Positions 17,784 through 26,390 of a stretch of DNA of 64,000 nucleotides are shown piece by piece (position 1 is the first letter of the stretch; each line of letters starts with the position of its first letter). The DNA comes from Kaistia geumhonensis (lineage in GTDB: Bacteria > Pseudomonadota > Alphaproteobacteria > Rhizobiales > Kaistiaceae). The position numbers were made by a program, and so were the translations under genes. The notes under the pieces were generated by a model. That model saw only the letters and a list, made by a program, of their open reading frames with translations, was not told the DNA's origin and searched no databases. The stretch is taken from the NCBI RefSeq assembly GCF_030815145.1, contig NZ_JAUSWJ010000001.1:4082501-4146500 (forward strand), written 5' to 3'.

Positions 17784-18716
17784 ATGTCCGACGTTCAACT
17801 CGACCGGGTCGATGAAGCCGCCCTCAGCCTTGCAGGGCCGGGCGACTATATTGCGCTCCTGAAGCCGCGGGTGATGTCGCTCGTCGTGTTCACCGCCCTG
17901 ACCGGCCTCGTGCTGGCGCCGGGCGGAATCCATCCGGTGATCGGTCTCGCGGCGCTCATCTGCATCGCCGTCGGGGCCGGCGCGTCCGGCGCGCTCAACA
18001 TGTGGTACGACGCCGATATCGACCGCGTCATGCGCCGCACGAGCGGCCGGCCGATCCCGGCAGGGCGCGTCACGGAAGGCGAGGCGCTCGCCTTCGGTCT
18101 GACGCTCGCGGCCTTCTCGGTCGGCGTGCTCAGCGTGCTGGTCAATCCCGTCGCCGGCGGACTGCTCGCCTTCACGATCTTCTTCTATGTCGTCATCTAC
18201 ACGATGTGGCTGAAGCGCTGGACGCCGCAGAACATCGTCATCGGGGGCGCCGCCGGTGCTTTCCCGCCCGTCGTCGCCTGGGCGTCGGTCACGGGCGGTG
18301 TCAGCCTCGAGAGCATCGTTCTCTTCCTCATCATCTTCATGTGGACGCCGCCGCATTTCTGGGCGCTGGCGCTGTTCAAGTCCGACGACTATGCGCGGGC
18401 CGGCGTTCCCATGCTGCCGGTCGTCTCGGGCCTCGCCGAGACGCGGCGCCAGATCCTGATCTATTCCGTGCTGCTGGCGCCGATCGGCGTGCTGCCGGCG
18501 GTGCTCGGCTTCGCCTCGCTCGCCTATGGCGTCGCCGCAGGGATGCTCGGCCTCGTCTTCGTCGGCATGGCGGTCCGTGTCTTCCGCATGAGCGACGCCG
18601 ACACCGCCATGGTGCCGGCCAAACGCCTCTTCGCCTTCTCGATCTTCTATCTCTTCATGCTGTTCGCGATGCTGCTCGTGGAGCGCCTCGCCATGCTCGC
18701 GGGGCTGGCATGGTAG
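17784..18716 (+). CDS. ctaB: Protoheme IX farnesyltransferase (heme O synthase)
   Basis: A 310-residue membrane prenyltransferase that adds a farnesyl group to heme B, giving heme O, the precursor of heme A for CtaD. The Asp-rich prenyl diphosphate motif is in [19 protein letters not shown], followed by [17 protein letters not shown] and [12 protein letters not shown]. About nine membrane helices are expected. ATG 17784 is preceded by an in-frame TTG. Its stop overlaps the start of coxF (ATGGTAG). Confidence 0.97.
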   Translation: MSDVQLDRVDEAALSLAGPGDYIALLKPRVMSLVVFTALTGLVLAPGGIHPVIGLAALICIAVGAGASGALNMWYDADIDRVMRRTSGRPIPAGRVTEGEALAFGLTLAAFSVGVLSVLVNPVAGGLLAFTIFFYVVIYTMWLKRWTPQNIVIGGAAGAFPPVVAWASVTGGVSLESIVLFLIIFMWTPPHFWALALFKSDDYARAGVPMLPVVSGLAETRRQILIYSVLLAPIGVLPAVLGFASLAYGVAAGMLGLVFVGMAVRVFRMSDADTAMVPAKRLFAFSIFYLFMLFAMLLVERLAMLAGLAW

Positions 18717-18901
18717 CCGATCTCGAACGCAGCGGCCCTTCGCCGGGGGCGGAGGACGGCGTCCGCCTGACGCCGGAGCAGATCCGCCGCCGCCGCGCGC
18801 GCTCGATCGCGATCGGCCTCGCGCTCGGCGCGCTGGTCATCCTGTTCTGGGCGGTGACGATCGTGAAGCTCGGCGGCCATGTCGCGGACAGGACGCTCTA
18901 G
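18710..18901 (+). CDS. coxF: CoxF-like small membrane protein
   Basis: A 63-residue protein whose ATG (18710) overlaps the ctaB stop codon, implying translational coupling. The first 30 residues are polar with [14 protein letters not shown], then comes one membrane helix ([20 protein letters not shown]) and a short tail. Position, size and single helix match CoxF, a small conserved protein between ctaB and ctaG in rhizobial cox operons. Its exact role in oxidase assembly is not settled. It is easily missed because of its size. Confidence 0.8.
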   Translation: MVADLERSGPSPGAEDGVRLTPEQIRRRRARSIAIGLALGALVILFWAVTIVKLGGHVADRTL

Positions 18902-18903
18902 CG

Positions 18904-19548
18904 ATGACCGACCAGACTCCCCTCGACGATACCAAGGCGGCCACGGCGGAGACCAAGGCTGCGAAGCGTCAGCGTTCGCTCGGCGTGACGGCTGCGGCCT
19001 GCGTCGTGTTCGGCGCGGCCATGCTCGGCGCCGCCTTCGCCTCGGTGCCGCTGTACCGCCTGTTCTGCCAGGTGACCGGCTATGGCGGCACGACGCAGCG
19101 CGCCGAAAGCGCGCCGGGCGACGTGCTCGACCGCGTCGTGACGGTCCGGTTCGATGCGAATGTCGCCAACGGCATCGGCTGGGCGTTCCGCCCGCTGCAG
19201 CGCGAGATGAAGGTCCGCCTCGGCGAGGTGGCCCATGTCAGCTTTCTCGCCGAGAACCGCACGGACGTCACCTCGACGGGCACGGCGAGCTTCAATGTCG
19301 CGCCCGACCGTTCGGGCCAGTATTTCAACAAGATCGCCTGTTTCTGCTTCAACGCGCAGACGCTGAAGCCCGGCGAGAAGGTCGAGATGCCGGTGACCTT
19401 CTTCGTCGATCCGGCCATGGACCGCGACAGCGAGTCCCGCTACACCGACACCATCACTCTATCCTATACCTTCTATCCGAGCGTGGAGCCCGCGGCTGCG
19501 CCAGTCGCATCGATCGGGCCTGACGCGGCGGAAACCAAGCTGCGATAA
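18904..19548 (+). CDS. ctaG: Cytochrome c oxidase assembly protein CtaG (Cox11)
   Basis: A 214-residue copper chaperone that delivers copper to CuB of subunit I. One N-terminal membrane helix (about 25-45) is followed by LYRLFCQVTGYGG and a periplasmic Ig-like domain with the copper motif KIACFCFNAQTL. Both motif cysteines are present. It starts two bases after coxF. The C-terminal tail after FYPSVEP is low complexity. Confidence 0.96.
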   Translation: MTDQTPLDDTKAATAETKAAKRQRSLGVTAAACVVFGAAMLGAAFASVPLYRLFCQVTGYGGTTQRAESAPGDVLDRVVTVRFDANVANGIGWAFRPLQREMKVRLGEVAHVSFLAENRTDVTSTGTASFNVAPDRSGQYFNKIACFCFNAQTLKPGEKVEMPVTFFVDPAMDRDSESRYTDTITLSYTFYPSVEPAAAPVASIGPDAAETKLR

Positions 19549-19566
19549 GGACCGGGGAGCACCTCG

Positions 19567-20406
19567 ATGGCTGAAGCCCACGCCAAGCATCACGACTATC
19601 ATCTCGTCAATCCGAGCCCCTGGCCCTTCCTCGGCTCTGTCGGTGCCCTGATCATGGCGATCGGCGGCATTTCCTACATGCATGGCGCTTCGCTGTGGTG
19701 GATCGTGCCGGGCCTGCTCGTCGTCATCTACACGATGGCGTCGTGGTGGGTCGACGTGATCCGCGAGGGTCAGGAGGGTCATCACACCCGCGTCGTGCAG
19801 CTGCATCTGCGCTACGGCATGATCCTGTTCATCGCCTCCGAGGTGATGTTCTTCGTCGCCTGGTTCTGGGCCTTCTTCGATGCCAGCCTCTTTGCCAACG
19901 AGGCGCAGCAGGTGGCCCGCGTCGAGTTCACCGGCGGTCACTGGCCGCCGAAGGGCATCGAGGTCTTCGATCCCTGGCACCTGCCGCTGCTCAACACGCT
20001 GATCCTGCTCACCTCGGGCACCACGATCACCTGGGCGCATCACGCCCTGCTCGAGAACGACCGCGAGGGCCTGAAATGGGGCCTCGTCTGCACGGTGGTG
20101 CTCGGCATCATCTTCTCCTGCGTGCAGGCGATCGAGTATTCGCACGCGGCCTTCTCGTTCGGCGGCAACATCTACGGCGCCACCTTCTTCATGGCGACGG
20201 GCTTCCACGGCTTCCACGTCCTCATCGGCACGATCTTCCTGATCGTCTGCCTGCTGCGTGCGCTTGCCGGCCAGTTCACGCCGAAGGAGCATTTCGGCTT
20301 CGAGGCGGCCGCCTGGTACTGGCACTTCGTCGACGTGGTCTGGCTGTTCCTCTTCTTCGCCATCTATATCTGGGGTGGCTGGGGCGCGCCGATCCACGCG
20401 GCCTGA
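19567..20406 (+). CDS. ctaE: Cytochrome c oxidase subunit III
   Basis: A 279-residue subunit with seven membrane helices; it stabilises the oxidase and helps proton uptake. Family signatures are SPWPFLGSVGAL, GMILFIASEVMFFVAWFWAF and TGFHGFHVLIGTIFL, and the C-terminal helix FVDVVWLFLFFAIYIWG. A GGGGAGC ribosome site precedes the ATG. It completes the structural core of the aa3 oxidase. Confidence 0.98.
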   Translation: MAEAHAKHHDYHLVNPSPWPFLGSVGALIMAIGGISYMHGASLWWIVPGLLVVIYTMASWWVDVIREGQEGHHTRVVQLHLRYGMILFIASEVMFFVAWFWAFFDASLFANEAQQVARVEFTGGHWPPKGIEVFDPWHLPLLNTLILLTSGTTITWAHHALLENDREGLKWGLVCTVVLGIIFSCVQAIEYSHAAFSFGGNIYGATFFMATGFHGFHVLIGTIFLIVCLLRALAGQFTPKEHFGFEAAAWYWHFVDVVWLFLFFAIYIWGGWGAPIHAA

Positions 20407-20416
20407 TGCAGTTGTC

Positions 20417-20450
20417 GATGCGCCGCGGGCCCCGAGCTTCGCGGCGCATC
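20417..20450 (+). terminator. Intercistronic hairpin after ctaE
   Basis: GATGCGCCGCG and CGCGGCGCATC pair perfectly over 11 bp with a 12-base loop, followed by CCTTTCC. The stem is strong but the tail is not a proper T-run, so read-through into DUF983 and surf1 is likely. It probably marks the end of the highly expressed part of the cluster. Confidence 0.5.
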
Positions 20451-20467
20451 CCTTTCCGGAGCCTCCC

Positions 20468-20875
20468 ATGAGCGAGCCCGCCACCGAGGCGCCGACCGGA
20501 TATGTCGATCGGGCCCTCTATCCGCCGCTTTCCCCGAGCCAGACGGGCCTGCGCGGCCGATGCCCGCGCTGCGGCGAAGGAAGGCTCTTCAAGGGCTTCC
20601 TCGCGCTCCAGCCCTCCTGCAGCAATTGCGGCCTCGACTACACCTTCATCGATTCGGGCGATGGTCCCGCCGTCTTCGTCATCCTGATCGTCGGCTTCAT
20701 CGTCGCCTTCCTGGCGCTCTACGTCGAATTCTCGTTCCAGCCGCCATTCTGGGTGCACATCCTGCTCTGGGTGCCGCTCATCCTCATCCTGTCCTTCGGC
20801 ATGCTCAGGCCGCTGAAGGGGCTGATGATCGCGATCCAGTATCGCACCAAGGCGGAGCAGGGTCGGCTCCAGTAG
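20468..20875 (+). CDS. DUF983 membrane protein with zinc ribbon
   Basis: A 135-residue protein with two CxxC knuckles, RCPRCGEG and SCSNCGLDY, that look like a zinc ribbon, followed by two membrane helices (about 58-80 and 85-107). DUF983 genes nearly always sit between ctaE and surf1 in alphaproteobacteria, so a role in oxidase assembly is likely but unproven. ATG 20468 follows GGAGCCTCCC. Confidence 0.85.
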   Translation: MSEPATEAPTGYVDRALYPPLSPSQTGLRGRCPRCGEGRLFKGFLALQPSCSNCGLDYTFIDSGDGPAVFVILIVGFIVAFLALYVEFSFQPPFWVHILLWVPLILILSFGMLRPLKGLMIAIQYRTKAEQGRLQ

Positions 20876-20920
20876 CCGCGCCGCGCCGCGGCGGCCGGCG
20901 GAAAGGCCGATGACCGAGTC

Positions 20921-21700
20921 ATGACCGATTCGAGACCCGCTCGCGCAGCTTTGCCGATCAAGAGCCTGATCGCTCCGGGGATCGCGACCCTCGTCGTCTT
21001 CGCAGTGCTCGTTGCGCTCGGTACCTGGCAGTTGCAGCGGCTTTACTGGAAAGAGGCGCTCATCGCGCATGTCGAGAGCCGCCTCAAGGCGCCTCCCGTA
21101 TCCGCGCCAGGCCCGGAGGCCTGGCCGACGCTCGATCTCGCCGAGGCCGACTACACGCCGGTCACCGTCTCGGGGACGTTCCTGAACGATCGCGAAGCGC
21201 TGCTCTACATGACGCTAATGTCGCCCAAGGGGCCGATCGGCGGCGTCGGCTGGCAGGTCTTCACGCCGCTGCGCACCGATCCCGGCTGGATCGTCTATGT
21301 CAATCGCGGCTTCGTGCCGGATGATCGCCGCGATGCCGCCACACGCATGGAAGGCCAGCCCGCCGGCCACGTGACGGTCACCGGCCTGCTGCGCCGTCCC
21401 GAGCGTCCGTGGCACGTCTTCTCCGACGGGATGAGCGCCGACAACCAGTGGTTCGCGCGCGAGCCGGCGCTCTTTGCGCGGGCCGCCGGATTGCCGGCCG
21501 CCGAGGTCGCGCCCTATTCGATCGATGCCGACGCGACGCCCAATCCCGGCGGCCTGCCGCAAGGCGGGGAGACGCTGGTCAATTTCCCCAACAACCACCT
21601 GCAATATGTCGGCACGTGGTACGGGCTGGCGCTGGCACTGCTCGCGGTTTTCTTCGTCTATGCCCGCGGCGTGTTGCGCCGCGGCCCGCCTCAGGCGTGA
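20921..21700 (+). CDS. SURF1 family protein
   Basis: A 259-residue assembly factor of cytochrome oxidase, thought to help heme a insertion. It has one membrane helix at each end (about 15-35 and 230-250) around a periplasmic domain. Family stretches are [44 protein letters not shown] and [14 protein letters not shown]. Its last ten bases overlap the convergent yqgE. Confidence 0.93.
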   Translation: MTDSRPARAALPIKSLIAPGIATLVVFAVLVALGTWQLQRLYWKEALIAHVESRLKAPPVSAPGPEAWPTLDLAEADYTPVTVSGTFLNDREALLYMTLMSPKGPIGGVGWQVFTPLRTDPGWIVYVNRGFVPDDRRDAATRMEGQPAGHVTVTGLLRRPERPWHVFSDGMSADNQWFAREPALFARAAGLPAAEVAPYSIDADATPNPGGLPQGGETLVNFPNNHLQYVGTWYGLALALLAVFFVYARGVLRRGPPQA

Positions 21701-22284
21701 CCGGCTTCGCCGGAGAGCATTGCCGGATCGACGCCGATCAACGCCAGCGCGCGGGCATATTTGCCGTCGAGATCGGTGTCGAAGATGAGGTCGGCATCGC
21801 CCTTCAGCGACAGCCAGCCATTCGCCTGGATCTCTTCCTCGAGCTGGCCCGCTCCCCAGCCGGCATAGCCGAGCGCCAGCATGGCGCTTTCCGGTCCCGA
21901 GCCCGAGGCGATGGCCTTCAACACGTCGAGCGTCGCCGTCAGGCAGATGTTCTCGTCGATGGGGAGGGTCGAGTTGTCGGCGAAATAGTCGGCGCTGTGC
22001 AGGACGAAGCCGCGCCCGGTCTCGACCGGCCCGCCGCGCTGGACGATCATCCGGCTCGCCGCTCGCGGCAGGCGGATCTCGGGCCCTTCGGGGATGATAT
22101 CAAGCTGGACCAGCAGTTCGGAGAAGCGGATCTGCGGAACCGCCTGATTGACGACGATCCCCATCGCGCCTTCTTCCGAGTGAGCGCAGAGATAGATCAC
22201 CGACCGGGCGAAGCGCTCGTCGAGCATGCCGGGCATGGCGACGAGGAATTGTCCGTCGAGATAGCCCTGCTCGCGATCATCCAT
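21691..22284 (-). CDS. yqgE: YqgE/AlgH family protein (UPF0301)
   Basis: A 197-residue cytoplasmic protein. The family start [39 protein letters not shown] and the C-terminal [14 protein letters not shown] are clear. The molecular function of this broadly conserved family is not known. The start at MDDREQG fits the family better than the Met six codons earlier. The 3' end overlaps surf1 by ten bases. Confidence 0.92.
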   Translation of the reverse strand: MDDREQGYLDGQFLVAMPGMLDERFARSVIYLCAHSEEGAMGIVVNQAVPQIRFSELLVQLDIIPEGPEIRLPRAASRMIVQRGGPVETGRGFVLHSADYFADNSTLPIDENICLTATLDVLKAIASGSGPESAMLALGYAGWGAGQLEEEIQANGWLSLKGDADLIFDTDLDGKYARALALIGVDPAMLSGEAGHA

Positions 22285-22454
22285 GCGGTTGTTCCTCACC
22301 ATGGTTCGACTCTAGCACCCCGAGGTCAAATTGAAAGCGCGCCACCCTCTCGCCAGTTCGCAGCGGCGCACCAAGACGTGATGACCGACGGCTGGCGCGG
22401 CGGTGCGCGGAGGGCTAGAGCAGCGCAGTCTCCGTCCCGCACTTCGAAATCGCC

Positions 22455-23306
22455 GTGACGCCGCTCCGTTCCATCATCGCCTGCTCGATCCTGGTCCTCC
22501 AGCCCGTCGCCGGACATGCGGCGAGCGGCGACTGGGCATCGACCGATCACGTCGCCATCCGCCTCCTGGCGGCGCAGCCCGCGCCCGGCGCGCCGCTGCA
22601 GGCGGCGATCGAGATCGTGCTCGATCCCGGCTGGAAGACCTATTGGCGGACGCCGGGCGACGCCGGCATCCCGCCCCGCTTCGACTTCTCGGGATCTAGG
22701 AATGCCGGAGGGGCGTCTGTCGCCTTTCCGGCTCCGGAGCGCAGCGACGACGGCTTCTCGGTCTCGAATGTCTATCACGACCGCGTCGTGCTGCCGGTCA
22801 GCTTCGCCGACAGCGATCCGTCGAAGCCGGTGCGGCTCGAGCTCACGGCCAATCTCGGCATTTGCGCCGATGTCTGCGTGCCGATCGATCTCGCCGCCAC
22901 CCTCGATGTTGCGCCCGGCGCGCCCGATGATGGCGCGATGGCGGCGATCACCGCAGCGCACGCGGCGCTGCCGGGGCCGGGACGAGCCGGCGCCTTCGAG
23001 GTGACGACGCTCCGGCGGGTCGGCGGCAGCGACAAGGCGCCGGAGTTCGAGGTCGAGGTCGCGACGCCGGATCCGGCCGCCACCGCCCTCTTTGTCGAGA
23101 TGCCGCCGGACTGGTATCCGGCGCCGCCCGAGGCCGAGACGGCCAGCGCCGGCCCGGCGCGCTACAGGATCGCGGTCGACCGCAAGACGGCGACGACGCC
23201 GCTCGACGGCGCCGTGCTTCGGCTCACCATGACCTCGGCGGGAGAGGCAGCGACGCGCGCCTTCAGGCTCGGCGCAGACGGCACCGCAACGCCGCTCGCC
23301 GAATGA
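22455..23306 (+). CDS. DsbD-alpha domain protein, periplasmic
   Basis: A 283-residue exported protein. After a signal peptide (about 1-23) it consists of a DsbD N-terminal-like domain: LDPGWKTYWRTPGDAGIPPRFD, VVLPVSF and the Cys pair in GICADVCVPI. In DsbD this domain hands electrons to periplasmic thiol proteins such as DsbC and CcmG. Here the membrane CcdA-like part and the thioredoxin domain are absent from the gene and from its neighbours, so an electron source must be encoded elsewhere. The start is GTG at 22455. Stand-alone versions of this kind (COG4233) are common in Rhizobiales. Confidence 0.85.
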   Translation: MTPLRSIIACSILVLQPVAGHAASGDWASTDHVAIRLLAAQPAPGAPLQAAIEIVLDPGWKTYWRTPGDAGIPPRFDFSGSRNAGGASVAFPAPERSDDGFSVSNVYHDRVVLPVSFADSDPSKPVRLELTANLGICADVCVPIDLAATLDVAPGAPDDGAMAAITAAHAALPGPGRAGAFEVTTLRRVGGSDKAPEFEVEVATPDPAATALFVEMPPDWYPAPPEAETASAGPARYRIAVDRKTATTPLDGAVLRLTMTSAGEAATRAFRLGADGTATPLAE

Positions 23307-23386
23307 GCCGCCACCTTCCGGCCAGCCCTGAAAGTCTCTAGGCTCGCCGGTCTCAGCACGAGAGATTCCCAAACCAGGAGCCAAGC

Positions 23387-23869
23387 ATGACGATCTCGGT
23401 TGGCGAGCGCCTTCCCGACGCCGTTTTCCGCATCAAGACCGCCGACGGCGTCGTCGAGAAATCGACGGCCGACATCTTCGCGGGCCGCAAGGTCGTGCTC
23501 TTCGCCGTCCCCGGCGCCTTCACGCCGACCTGCCACGCCAATCACCTTCCGGGCTATCTGGAGCAGGCGGACGCCATCCGCGACAAGGGCGTCGACGAGA
23601 TCGCGGTCGTCGCCGTCAACGACCACCATGTGATGGGCGCCTGGGAGAAGGCGACCGGCGCGGACGGCAAGATCCTCTTCCTTGCCGATGGCGCGGGACT
23701 GTTCACCAAGGCGGTCGGGCTCGACATCGATCTCGGCGCCGCCGGCCTCGGCGTCCGCTCGAAGCGCTATGCGATGATCGTCGAGGACGGTGTCGTGAAG
23801 GCGCTGAATATCGAGGAGGCGCCGGGCGTCAGCGTCTCGGGCGCCGCGGCGATCCTCGGGCTGCTCTGA
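23387..23869 (+). CDS. Peroxiredoxin, Prx5/type II
   Basis: A 160-residue thiol peroxidase that reduces hydrogen peroxide and organic peroxides in the cytoplasm. The peroxidatic Cys is in VPGAFTPTCHANHLPGY, followed by VNDHHVMGAWEK and GVRSKRYAMIVEDG. No second fusion domain is present, so it should use glutaredoxin/glutathione or thioredoxin. An AGGAGCC ribosome site precedes the ATG. It is convergent with rnhA, three bases away. Confidence 0.94.
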   Translation: MTISVGERLPDAVFRIKTADGVVEKSTADIFAGRKVVLFAVPGAFTPTCHANHLPGYLEQADAIRDKGVDEIAVVAVNDHHVMGAWEKATGADGKILFLADGAGLFTKAVGLDIDLGAAGLGVRSKRYAMIVEDGVVKALNIEEAPGVSVSGAAAILGLL

Positions 23870-23872
23870 GCG

Positions 23873-24343
23873 TCAGGGGGCGGCAGCGCTGCGGCGCTGC
23901 GGCTTGTAGGGTGCCATGCCCTGGCGGGCGAGGAGGTCGGCCTTCTCGTTCGCCTCGTTGCCGGCATGGCCGCGCACCCAGTGCCACTTCACGTCGTGAC
24001 GCTGCAGCGCGGCGTCGAGCTGCTGCCAGAGGTCGACATTCTTGACCGGCTTCCTGTCGGCCGTCTTCCAGCCGTTCTTCTTCCAGCCGAAGATCCAGCC
24101 GGTGATGCCGCCCTTCACATATTGGGAATCGGTGTGGAGATCGATGGCGCAGGGGCGTTTCAACGCGTTCAGTGCCTCGATGGCGGCCGTCAGCTCCATG
24201 CGGTTGTTCGTCGTTTCGGCGGCGCCGCCGGAGAGTTCCTTCTCCGTGCCGTTGTAGAGCAGCACTGCGCCCCAGCCGCCGGGTCCGGGATTGCCGGAAC
24301 AGGCGCCGTCCGTCCAGATCTGGACACGTTGTTCGTCGGTCAT
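23873..24343 (-). CDS. rnhA: Ribonuclease HI
   Basis: A 156-residue nuclease that cuts RNA in RNA-DNA hybrids. The DEDD active site is intact: [42 protein letters not shown] and [15 protein letters not shown]. Its ATG overlaps the thrB stop (ATGA), so it is translationally coupled to thrB. The order ispH-thrB-rnhA is standard in Rhizobiales. Confidence 0.97.
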   Translation of the reverse strand: MTDEQRVQIWTDGACSGNPGPGGWGAVLLYNGTEKELSGGAAETTNNRMELTAAIEALNALKRPCAIDLHTDSQYVKGGITGWIFGWKKNGWKTADRKPVKNVDLWQQLDAALQRHDVKWHWVRGHAGNEANEKADLLARQGMAPYKPQRRSAAAP

Positions 24344-25305
24344 GGTTCGATCCCATAGGCGCGGACATCGGCGACCGACTGGTGGAAGCGGAGCTTCTTC
24401 AGATATTCGAGCGGATCCTTCGGCGCGACGAGCGCGCCGGGCGGGACGTTGAGCCAGTCATAGAGCCGCGTCAGCAGGAAGCGCAGCGCCGAGCCGCGGG
24501 CGAGCAGCGGCAGCGCCGCGCGTTCGGCCGTGGAGAAGGGGCGTGTCTTCTCATAGGCGCCGAGAAGGGCGCGTGCCTTGGTGACGTTCAGCGCGCCGTC
24601 CGCCTCGAAGCACCAGGCGTTGAGGCAGATCGCCACGTCATAGGCGAAGAAGTCGTTGCAGGCGAAATAGAAGTCGATCAGGCCCGAGAGCTTCCCGCGC
24701 AGGAAGAAGACATTGTCCGGGAAGAGGTCGGCATGGATGACGCCGGCGGGCAGGTCGGTCGGCCAGCTCTTCTCGAGGATGTCGAGTTCGTCGGCGATGA
24801 GCGCGACGAGGCCGGGCGTCACGGTCTCGGCCCGCTCTCTCGACCGCTCGAAGAGCGGCCGCCAGCCCGGCACCGACAGCGCATTGCGGCGGGTGAGCGA
24901 AAAGCCCTCGCCCGCGATGTGGAGATCGGCCAGGGCGGCGCCGACGGCTGCGCAATGCTCGACGCGCGGCCGGCGGATCCACATGCCGTCCAGGAAGGTG
25001 ACGATCGCGGCAGGACGGCCCGAGACCTCGCCGAGCGCCTCGCCGGCGCGGTTGCGCACCGGCTGCGGGCAGGTGAGGCCGCGCCGCGCGAGATGCTCCA
25101 TCAGTCCGATGAAGAAGGGGAGGTCGTTCGGATCCACCCGCTTTTCGTAGAGCGTGAGGATATGCGGACCCTTCTCGGTCACGAGGAGGAAGTTCGAGTT
25201 CTCGACGCCCTCGGCGATGCCCTTCAGCGACACCACCGTGCCGATGTCGTAGCTCGCGACGAAGCGGTCGATCTCGTCGTCGGAGATCTCTGTGTAGACG
25301 GCCAT
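24340..25305 (-). CDS. thrB: Homoserine kinase (ThrB2, choline-kinase fold)
   Basis: A 321-residue kinase that phosphorylates homoserine before threonine synthase (thrC at 31270-32682). It is the aminoglycoside-kinase-like form usual in alphaproteobacteria, not the GHMP form. The N-lobe has [28 protein letters not shown]; the catalytic loop and metal site are [14 protein letters not shown] and [16 protein letters not shown]. It starts nine bases after ispH ends and overlaps rnhA. Confidence 0.96.
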   Translation of the reverse strand: MAVYTEISDDEIDRFVASYDIGTVVSLKGIAEGVENSNFLLVTEKGPHILTLYEKRVDPNDLPFFIGLMEHLARRGLTCPQPVRNRAGEALGEVSGRPAAIVTFLDGMWIRRPRVEHCAAVGAALADLHIAGEGFSLTRRNALSVPGWRPLFERSRERAETVTPGLVALIADELDILEKSWPTDLPAGVIHADLFPDNVFFLRGKLSGLIDFYFACNDFFAYDVAICLNAWCFEADGALNVTKARALLGAYEKTRPFSTAERAALPLLARGSALRFLLTRLYDWLNVPPGALVAPKDPLEYLKKLRFHQSVADVRAYGIEP

Positions 25306-25313
25306 GATTCCGG

Positions 25314-26282
25314 TCAGGCAGCGGCGGCGGGGCGCAGTTCGCGCGGCAGGTTGAAGGCGATCGTCTCCTCGGCCGTCTGCACGACCTCGACGATCACGGC
25401 ATAGCGGGCGGCGAAGGCGTCGATCACCTCCTCGACCAGCACTTCCGGCGCCGAGGCGCCGGCCGTCACGCCGACGCGCCGGAGGGTGCCGAGCACGGTC
25501 CAGTCGATCTCGGCGGCGCGCTGGATGAGCACGGAGACGGGGCAGCCTTCGCGCTCGGCGACCTCGCGCAGACGCTGCGAGTTGGACGAATTCGGCGCGC
25601 CGACCACGATCATCGCATCGACCGAGGCCGCGATCCGCTTCACCGCTTCCTGGCGGTTGGTCGTCGCGTAGCAGATGTCTTCCTTGTGCGGCGCGGTGAT
25701 CGCAGGAAAGCGCGCCGTCAGCACCTTGACGATGGCCGCGGTGTCGTCGACCGACAAAGTGGTCTGCGTGATATAGGCGAGCTGTTCCGGATCGCGCGGC
25801 TGGAACGCCTCGGCATCGGCGACGGTCTCGATGAGCGAGACGGCGCCGGGCGGCAGCTGGCCCATGGTGCCGATCACCTCGGGATGGCCGGCATGGCCGA
25901 TCAGCACGATCTCGCGGGCGCGCTTGAAATGGATCTGCGCTTCCTTGTGCACCTTGGAAACCAGCGGGCAGGTCGCGTCGAGGAAGAACATCTGCCGCGA
26001 GCGCGCCGCCTCGGGAACGCTCTTCGGCACGCCATGGGCCGAGAACACGACCGGCTGGCCGTCGTCGGGGATCTCGTCCAGTTCCTCGACGAAGACGGCG
26101 CCTTTCCGCCTGAGGCTGTCGACCACATAGCGGTTATGGACGATCTCGTGGCGCACATAGACGGGCGCGCCGAACTTCTCCAGTGCGAGCTCGACGATCT
26201 GGATCGCCCGATCGACGCCGGCACAGAAGCCGCGCGGCGCGGAGAGCAGGATTTCGAGCGGAGGCTTGCTGGTTTCGGCCAT
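25314..26282 (-). CDS. ispH: 4-hydroxy-3-methylbut-2-enyl diphosphate reductase
   Basis: A 322-residue [4Fe-4S] enzyme, last step of the MEP isoprenoid pathway, giving IPP and DMAPP. The three cluster cysteines sit in [25 protein letters not shown] and, for the third, [14 protein letters not shown]; the substrate motifs GHAGHPEV and [11 protein letters not shown] are present. The start is the Met of METSKPP-type sequence (MAETSKPP), as the family begins there; the ATG 18 codons upstream is not conserved. IspE at 62961-63869 belongs to the same pathway. Confidence 0.97.
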   Translation of the reverse strand: MAETSKPPLEILLSAPRGFCAGVDRAIQIVELALEKFGAPVYVRHEIVHNRYVVDSLRRKGAVFVEELDEIPDDGQPVVFSAHGVPKSVPEAARSRQMFFLDATCPLVSKVHKEAQIHFKRAREIVLIGHAGHPEVIGTMGQLPPGAVSLIETVADAEAFQPRDPEQLAYITQTTLSVDDTAAIVKVLTARFPAITAPHKEDICYATTNRQEAVKRIAASVDAMIVVGAPNSSNSQRLREVAEREGCPVSVLIQRAAEIDWTVLGTLRRVGVTAGASAPEVLVEEVIDAFAARYAVIVEVVQTAEETIAFNLPRELRPAAAA

Positions 26283-26390
26283 GGGGATCTCGTCCGGCGA
26301 TGCCCGGAATAGAGGGAGGCGGGGCGCGACTGTCAAGCCGCATCGGCCCGTCGCCGCATTCCCGCTCCTGCATAGTGGGCTGACGGCCCC

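Noticed and set aside
22295-22320. GGTTCGACTC followed by an A/C-rich end, reminiscent of a tRNA T-arm
   Set aside because: No matching acceptor stem, anticodon arm or D-arm could be found upstream on the plus strand; it is the leader of yqgE on the other strand.
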